NCBI GenBank assembly: GCA_031213475.1
Contig: JARUPZ010000013.1
Coordinates: forward strand, 864,001 to 928,000
Length of the DNA stretch: 64,000 nucleotides
From: Nereocystis luetkeana
Taxonomy: Eukaryota > Sar > Phaeophyceae > Laminariales > Laminariaceae
Direction of reading: 5' to 3'
Positions 57,871-64,000 of the stretch are shown here, in pieces. The translations under genes and the position numbers were made by a program. The notes beneath the pieces are model-generated. The model saw only the letters and a list, made by a program, of their open reading frames with translations. It was not told where the DNA came from and made no database searches. Within the stretch, counting starts at the first letter, position 1. Every line of letters starts with the position of its first letter.

Positions 57871-60800
57871 GTGAGCTACGTATGGATATCGGACTGCAGG
57901 TACTGTTGTACAGCCGCATGCAGTAAGCGGCGACTCCACGAAAGTCGGGGCTATCCCATGCCCACTACTCGTATCATCAGATAAAAATCAGGGGACATCC
58001 GGGGGGCATAACGCTCTTCAGATAGCGCATAGGTGCTGGTTCTTCGCACAAAGCCACCGCCCACTAGTAATACTACTGTTCGCTGTCCGCGTGTGATAAC
58101 CACCTTTCTTGGCCAGGTTCACCGCAACTGGTTAGCCGTCACCTACTCGACGCCTTTGAAGAATTGGTACTCCGAGGACACTTCAGAGTGGACACTCGAC
58201 TACCCCCCTCTGTTTGGGTACTTCCAGGTGGGATGGCTCGGATTGCTCAAAGTCTCTCAATATCGAGGTGCAGCTCTAAGCTCCTGGTCTTATCTAGAGC
58301 TGCAAGTAGTCGAAGGTTAGATACTCACATCATTGTTCTCAGAGCGCGGTGTATAATCTCTCCGCGTTTGTGTTTTCGGATGCAATACATTAATCATATC
58401 ATACACACCGATACGAAGACGACTCCGAACGGAAAAGTAACGACTGTTTATTACGGGGGACCATAGTTAATAGGACCAAATATTGTTCGTGAAGTGGTTA
58501 AATATATAGGTTTTTATGTGTACCATGAGTCCTAATAACTATGGTCCCCCGTAATAGTACTCAGATTGAATGTTGACTACCAGGTATAATAAGAGTTTCC
58601 TGTGTTGACGCCAGACACCCCTGGTGTACGAGTACGGCTGTAATTGAGCCTACGGCTATGAATAGTACAACGGGGTGCACAGCAGTACTCGTAGAGAGGA
58701 CGACCATAAAGGTACGGCAGCTGTACTTGTACATACTCCTTTGGACGGAAATGCAAGGACCTTTCGAGTAAAAATATAAATATACCTATGATGATCCTCA
58801 GCCTGATTCGATCCGTTTTTGGTCGGCGGACCTCTCCCGCCTATAACCGTCTTTTCGCGCGGTTTATTCGCCGAGGAGTGCCCCTTCCACCCCTGAAACG
58901 CCCGGCGTCGGAGGATGCGCCCGCTCAGCACCGTAGCGCCCACGCGAAGCCTTGACGTTGATATCTACGAAGGAATCTCCGAAAATCCCTGCCCTGTTAG
59001 TGTTTTGGCCCATGGTCTCTCGGCAGAGTGTCTGCATTAGCGTGGTTTTATCCGGCACGTCCTCTCCGACCCCTGACCCACGAGGAAGATCAGCTACCCG
59101 GCCGGCGTTGCTATTGTGGGGACCTGCGCGGGTGGCTGTATCTGGGGCATCAATGGAACGCTCCGATAGCACATGCCACCCAGACTTCGTTAAGAACTGC
59201 CATCCATAAAAAATGATGCCGGGGTATATGAGAGATATCGCATGTTACCTACAGCCAGCAGCACTTTTGGTGTGTGCTCTATCGTACAGCGGCATCTGCA
59301 GAGGGGCTGTATTACGTGGATGCGGAGATGTAGAGCTGCAGCAGTACTGCTACAGCAGCTACTCTGACGGCACCTTTCTACGGAGCTACGCTGTCGGTCA
59401 TCGCGTACTCCCTGAGTTAGGAGTTAGTTGCACCGCCTTCTAGCGTTCCGCCGCTTCTCGGTTAATCGGCAAGTAGTCGCCAGCGTTCTGTTATTACGAA
59501 GACATACAACAACTTCATCCCACACTTCTCAGATTGGAGTGCGGAGCGCACGCTCTCATTCTCTTGGCATCGAGTCTCAGCCTTCTCCTACTCCTCTGCG
59601 TTGTACTCCCTTCACGCGCGTCTGCGACCGGCGGCCGCCCGGGCTGCCGGCGTAGCCCCTTGTAAATATCATAAATATGAAGACCGAACGGTCCTTAATA
59701 TTCCGTCCACAGCAGTGGTACACACCTGCCAATTATCGCTAAATAGTCCGGCACCACAGTTGACGGCGTTGGCCCCATCATCGGTTAAAAAAGTATGCTG
59801 GACTCTACTTACAAGTATTAACCGTTTTATTGACCGTACACCGTTTGCTCCCGACACGTGTCTTACGACTGCAAGAAAACCCCCACCAACAAGCCCTACA
59901 GTCAGGAGTAGCTTGTTCCCAACATGTGGGGGCAAAACATCTGAATTTTGCGCCGTATTAAGGTGCATGCACAGTGCAGTACTGAATGGGTTAAGGCTGG
60001 TGTTGTTCTTGTAGAATTACTCAGCTTGTAGTGATACCGCATTAAGTCAGAAAACTGGGAAATTCTCGTACGAGCTTCTTCGGCTAGAACGTCAATCTGT
60101 ACTGCTGTATTCTTCTCTACATCGAACGCAAGCTTGATCGTGTGTACCTGGTAGGCAGAACCTACCTAAGCTGTCAGCGCGACCAGCACCTCGAGCTCAA
60201 AAGCGGCGCATAGGCACATCCGACTGGTATACGACTGCAACCATCTCTATCTGGCCACCGAGCTCACCCTGTTCGATGCAGATTTTCCTCGCTCAGATGG
60301 AACACCCACGCGCGGGTTCGGGATCCCCGGGGTCGAAAACAGAGCGTCCCCTGCTTCTCGTCGGCGCAAACGATGTACCGCTCTGTTCTGGAATATAAGA
60401 GCCGTTTAGTTCGAAAATTATTTTACAGACGGTCCTTGTTGTTCGGAACATTTTTGAAAAAAAATAGCGCCCGCTTCCAGGCGGACCGTTTTTTCTTTCC
60501 CCGTGGTAGTTGAGTGTGTGTACCTGCCGGTCGATCTGGTGTCTGAAGGAAAGTTCTCGGAACGTTCCCGCGTTTGTTTTTCCGTCAGTGGGTACTATCC
60601 CAGGTGGCGGTGTTCGTGGACCCGGATCTGGTCAGAATCGCGCCTCTCTACGAGCCCAGCGCAGCGGCAGAATGGTTCCAGGTTTGGGTTTAAATACGTA
60701 CATAACCTATGTGCCAAAGGTTAACGTTTACATTGCTAGGTTCCCTATTCAAGGGTTTCTCGTCTGTTCGCGCGTGGGCCGATTGGGCGAGGGGGGGGTG

Positions 60801-63689
60801 TACTCGATAGGAGAGATGTACTCGATCTCATGCATGGCCGTAGTCGTATGACCATAGACCCTCGCATCCCTACAATGCCGGGACGGAGCATTTCAGGTTT
60901 AACCGACCAGGCAGACATTGCTCGTACCAAGCGCGAAGCGCCGTGAGGTATCCGGCGAGTCGCATGAAGGGTGAGCTGCATCCTACTACGAACCGCTTGT
61001 GAGGCGGACTTGCATGCGGATGACAGCTTCAATGAGTTGACTTTCTTTCCGGTGTAGCCTCGTCCAGAGACAGCAATGGAAGTACTATGTGAAAGCCTCT
61101 TGGGTGCCTTACCATAAACCCATAACCACTTCGTGATACGATCATTCCCCTTGTGCGGAGTAAATATTCTTCACCTCGCACACATGATCTAACTCGACGA
61201 CCAGTTGTGGGCGACCGCCAAAACAGAAAAACAAAACAACAGAAGAAACGGTACCCTGGTTGTCTAGCTCACGTAGTGAGCGGCATGTTTTACAGTGTCG
61301 TTGCCGACCGACGCCAGCCCAACCTATATATTGTAGGAGGGGGGGGGGGGGATTCTCGGTCGGTCGATGGTGAAGAAGCAGGTCTTGGAACTTGACCGTA
61401 TTTTCAAGGGTTTCCTTGTCTGTGCTCGCGTAAAACATGGCGGGGGGGCGGGGGGTGGATATTTTTCTCGACATGTTGTCAACCAGTAGACGTTGGAACG
61501 GTGTTGCTGCCGGACAGGGGGCTTTCGCCCACTGCTGTTAGTGCCGTGTGCATGATACCAGTGCGTACTACTGCGCTGCGATTGTTTCGTGGCTGTTACT
61601 GATACAGCTGTCGGCAAATGCAGAAACGAAATGATAGATCGGGTGGCTAGGTATCGGTTCGACTAGCTCTTACAGACTTTTGCCTGTATCGCCCTCTCGT
61701 TCGTGTTGCCTCGTCCGCGCAGCAGATACCTGCCCTTCCTGAGTACGTACGCTTTCCGTCTATTAATGACAGCCTTCCTGAATTCCTTGCACCGTTTGAG
61801 TTCTGTTTTTTTTTTTCTTTTTCTTTTTTTCATTTCAGATTTTTGTTTTATTGGGTTTATTGTCTTTTTGTTCTTATTTTTCCGGTCTTGCTTGTGTTGT
61901 GTTATCGTACCCGGCTCGCTAACATTTCATTTGCTTGACACTTGAATCTGCGATTTTTATTTTCATTTTTTGGTCTTCCTCTGTCTCACAGTGTGTGACC
62001 ACATAATCGGTATCTCTCTAGGATAGGGAATCAGGACGGACACTGGGTGTACTGATGAAGCTGGGTAGAAAGGACGATTTAATGTGAAGACAACAACAAC
62101 AACAGGACGGTGGCATATTTTTTCCCCAATTTTACCGCCTGATACTATTACGGGGGATCATAGATAATAGGACCAAACATTGTTAGTAAAAATGGTTACA
62201 TATATAGGTTTTTATGTATACCATAGGTCCTATTAACTATGGCCCCCGTAATAGAGCCTGTTTGTTGCGCTGCTCCTGTGGTCGGGAACGAACGAGGGGG
62301 CACAGGCGTTGCGCGCATATCAGCATACAGCATAGTTGCCACGCGTTCCAAGCGTCTACCTCACCTCACTACGCGGTGGCACCGTCCGCCCCCGTCTATA
62401 CAAGACGCCGTCAACACGCCTGTTACACCGTGGCACGTCTCGTATTGCGGCGTTTTTCTTAGCTGGCCGTCGCCCCACCTCTGCCTCCCACTCGCCATCC
62501 ACTGTCGCCTGCACAATGAAGCGTGGTTATGCCATGACGTTTTTTCGCGTCTGCTGGCTGCGCGTATCTCTGCTGGCCGACCGGCACCGATGCCCCGTCC
62601 CCCGCTCCGCGAACGCCTTCCACCCGCCAACCACTGTCGCCTGCATTGAAGCTTCCTCATGTTATTAATAGGTGTATATTGACTTGTCGTTTCGTTGCTC
62701 GTTTTTTTGCTGGACAACGAGCGCCAATGCCCCCCCCCCCCGCCCCCGCCCCCCCCCCCCCGCCCCCGCCCCCCCCGATCCGCCCCCGCCTTCCACGGTC
62801 ACCCGCAATGAAGCGCATATGTGTCGTGGTAGTTTTTTGTGTCGTTTCGTTGCGCGTTTCTTTGCTGGCCGACGAGCGTCAATGCCCCTCCCCTCCCCCT
62901 CCCCCCCCGCTCCATCTCCCCTTCCACCCACCAACCGCTGTCGTCTGCAGCGAAGCGCTTTCCTGTCATTTTGTTGCGCGTTTCTTTACTGGCCGACGAG
63001 CATCACCCCCCCCCCCCACCCCCGCTCCACCCCCGCGTTCCACCCACCGGCCGCTGTCGACTGTAATGAAGCGTGTTTCTGTCGTGGTGGTTGACGTGAC
63101 CTTGGTGTTTGGCGTGATGGCCTGGTGTAACGGTGGTGGTGGCGGTGGGGGAGGAGGAGGAGGAGGAGGAGGAAGCAACGACGGGCGAACGGCCACCGTG
63201 CATGGAATCACGATGGAACAAGGTCAGTTGATCGCCGCCGGTAGGAGGGTATGCGACGCAATAACACAAACATCGGAGTGCATGACCATCGTTTTCTAGA
63301 GTTTGCTTGCTCACGAGATACCGCTTGCAGTACGTACTCGTGGAGTGATGTTAGGGGTCGATAAATCTGTATTTCTTGTGCGCCGCGTTATTTTGTTGTG
63401 GAGAATGTTGTCGCTGTTGACGTTGACGGGGATCTTGTTGTTGCTATCATCGTTGATCTTGTTGTGTTTCTTCTGCATGTTTTTGGGTATACTCGTTCTG
63501 CACGCCTTGTTTCTATCGTTTTTTTTGTTTTTGTACTTTTTTTTATTTGTGATTCCAGGTGCGACTCGCACCGCGGTTGGCGCTCTGGTTCTTCTTAACT
63601 CGGCGCTGTTCATGGTCGATCACATCCACTTCCAGTACAATGGGTTCCTGCTCGGGCTTCTCCTGCTGTCCATGGGGTTAATAACGAAC
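57751..63689 (+). CDS. ALG8: ALG8, dolichyl-P-Glc:Glc1Man9GlcNAc2-PP-dolichol glucosyltransferase, first five exons (3' end outside window)
   Basis: Exons 57751-57870, 58117-58227, 60589-60681, 63072-63222 and 63559-63689 give 202 codons with consistent phases (0,0,0,1,0). Known of the family: a multispanning ER enzyme that adds the second glucose to the lipid-linked N-glycan precursor from dolichyl-phosphate-glucose. Seen: a hydrophobic first helix, [55 protein letters not shown] and [18 protein letters not shown], matching animal and plant ALG8 along their N-terminal 200 residues in the same order. ALG6 shares the STDFE and LDYPP motifs, but FQR and the spacing fit ALG8. A Gly15 run in exon 4 is unusual. 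Confidence 0.92.
58117..58227 (+). CDS. ALG8: ALG8 exon 2
   Basis: 37 codons, acceptor ttcttggccag, donor TTCCAG|gtggga. Reads [20 protein letters not shown] and [17 protein letters not shown], the most conserved stretch of the family. Confidence 0.95.
58228..60588 (+). other. ALG8 intron 2
   Basis: 2.36 kb with a family A MITE at 58449-58556. A minus-strand open frame at 58864-59172 (includes [18 protein letters not shown] and [18 protein letters not shown]) looks protein-like but has no family match I can name. A decayed family-B-like piece lies at 59915-59992. Confidence 0.55.
58449..58556. mobile_element. MITE family A
   Basis: tattacgggggaccatag to tggtcccccgtaata. Confidence 0.9.
60589..60681 (+). 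CDS. ALG8: ALG8 exon 3
   Basis: 31 codons, acceptor tttttccgtcag, donor TTCCAG|gtttgg. Reads [20 protein letters not shown] and [11 protein letters not shown]. It aligns with human ILSHVAKYFDQEML...LLFQ; a closer acceptor at 60603 would drop the conserved LSQ. Confidence 0.88.
60789..61036 (+). repeat. Family D repeat, near complete
   Basis: gggggggtgtactcgatagg to tgacagcttcaatgag, 108 bp past the donor of ALG8 exon 3. Confidence 0.87.
61322..61350. repeat. Poly-G run
   Basis: About 14 G after taggag. The rest of 61040-61790 shows no gene. Confidence 0.7.
61795..62110 (+). mobile_element. LINE 3' end, diverged subfamily
   Basis: T-rich 3' UTR, gtgtgtgaccacataatcgg, gaatcaggacggacactggg, ctgggtagaaaggacgattt and gaaga(caa)n. 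Related to the tails at 48-50 kb but with a CAA tail. Confidence 0.75.
62146..62253. mobile_element. MITE family A
   Basis: tattacgggggatcatag to ggcccccgtaata. Confidence 0.9.
62480..63071 (+). repeat. Tandem units copying the ALG8 exon 4 splice acceptor
   Basis: Five units of about 115-160 bp. Each has ccttccacccaccaaccgct, an aatgaagcg-like junction (62517, 62648, 62807, 62951, 63066), ttgcgcgtttctttgctgg and a C-rich tract. The last unit contains the acceptor used. Confidence 0.88.
63072..63222 (+). CDS. ALG8: ALG8 exon 4 with poly-Gly
   Basis: 151 nt, acceptor gactgtaatgaag, donor GAACAAG|gtcagt. Reads [20 protein letters not shown], 15 Gly, [16 protein letters not shown]. Human has FSVIFMDVLFVYAVRECCK and then a short charged loop in place of the Gly run. 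Confidence 0.87.
63559..63689 (+). CDS. ALG8: ALG8 exon 5
   Basis: 131 nt, acceptor tttgtgattccag, donor ACGAAC|gtgaga; the first two bases complete the G of exon 4. Reads [54 protein letters not shown] is the ALG6/ALG8 hallmark. Confidence 0.95.
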
Positions 63690-64000
63690 GTGAGATGTCA
63701 GCCAAGACAGTTGAAACTGACATACGATGCCGAAGTCAAGGGAGCACAGGGGTGTTTCCGCGGCTTGAGGTGCAGTCGTTCGATGTCCCCAACCTGAAAC
63801 GGCGTCACGGCGGCTCGTTCCTGCAACTTGACGACGGCCGCTTGGTCTGGACAAGCGGTAGGAAGGGCATCGATGGCGTTACTGAGCTTTTGAGGAGTTG
63901 CCGTCACTCGCCTGGTTTCCCACGCCCCGCCGCCCGACGCATACTCATACTCGAGCTAACCCACCCCCCGACTCCCCTCTCCCCAATCCTCCCCACCCCA
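63690..64000 (+). other. Start of ALG8 intron 5
   Basis: No further ALG8 exon is seen before the window ends. A minus-strand frame at 63698-63907 (KLSNAIDALPTACPDQAAVV, VGDIERLHLKPRKHP) looks protein-like but is not recognised. Confidence 0.4.

Noticed and set aside
63698-63907. Minus-strand open frame near the right edge as a gene
   Set aside because: Protein-like in places, but it lies just inside ALG8 intron 5, has no recognised family and no clear splice sites.
1-64000. LTR retroelements, Polintons or other virus-derived elements
   Set aside because: No capsid, integrase, envelope or packaging-type sequence and no long terminal repeats were recognised; the only reverse-transcriptase-type coding is the LINE at 50.9-51.8 kb.

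Overview
The window looks like nuclear DNA of a multicellular stramenopile, most likely a brown alga of the Ectocarpus type (inference). Genes are split into short GC-rich exons by kilobase-sized GT-AG introns, proteins carry Ala/Ser/Gln/Gly runs, a (CCCTAA)5 tract is present, and intron and spacer DNA is packed with small palindromic transposons. No bacterial features, CRISPR array, rRNA or convincing tRNA gene is seen, and no LTR-retroelement, Polinton or other capsid- or envelope-bearing element was recognised.

Two host genes can be read. The first fills most of the left 45 kb on the minus strand. It is a Cid1-family non-canonical poly(A) polymerase / terminal uridylyltransferase (TUTase). 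I assembled it by hand from 17 exons between about 45330 and 10. Every junction keeps the reading frame, and the total of 3753 nt equals 1251 codons with the stop. It has the GSS...DxD nucleotidyltransferase motif, the third catalytic Asp, the GTLSSYG helix, a PAP-associated region and the IEDPFE loop with a following His. About 460 residues of coiled-coil and repeat sequence lie between the second and third catalytic aspartates. The 5' end and the last two exons are the least certain parts.

The second gene, at the right end on the plus strand, is ALG8, the ER glucosyltransferase that adds the second glucose to the dolichol-linked N-glycan precursor. Its first five exons (202 codons, all phases consistent) are in the window and the rest lies beyond 64000. 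Between the two genes are two minus-strand exons of an unidentified gene (53.5-54.0 kb), a LINE 3' end (50.0-51.8 kb) inside a 1.9-kb palindromic cluster of LINE tails, and several tRNA-derived SINEs.

The non-coding DNA holds about 29 copies of a 110-bp MITE with TTACGGGGG ends (TA target, three cases of one copy inside another), about 14 copies of a piggyBac-like palindromic MITE at TTAA (one inside the tRNA head of a SINE), a MITE with GTCAGGAGACA ends, a 250-bp family bounded by a poly-G/poly-C run, a GATC-rich family, GGGTC-type pentamer elements and several tandem arrays. The signals most worth following are: (1) a 7-10 bp palindrome, TACCTGGTA/TACCAGGTA, scattered about 50 times outside exons and apparently inserted into otherwise conserved MITE copies; (2) tandem arrays that copy a splice junction in both genes; (3) the TUTase with a huge insert in its catalytic domain.
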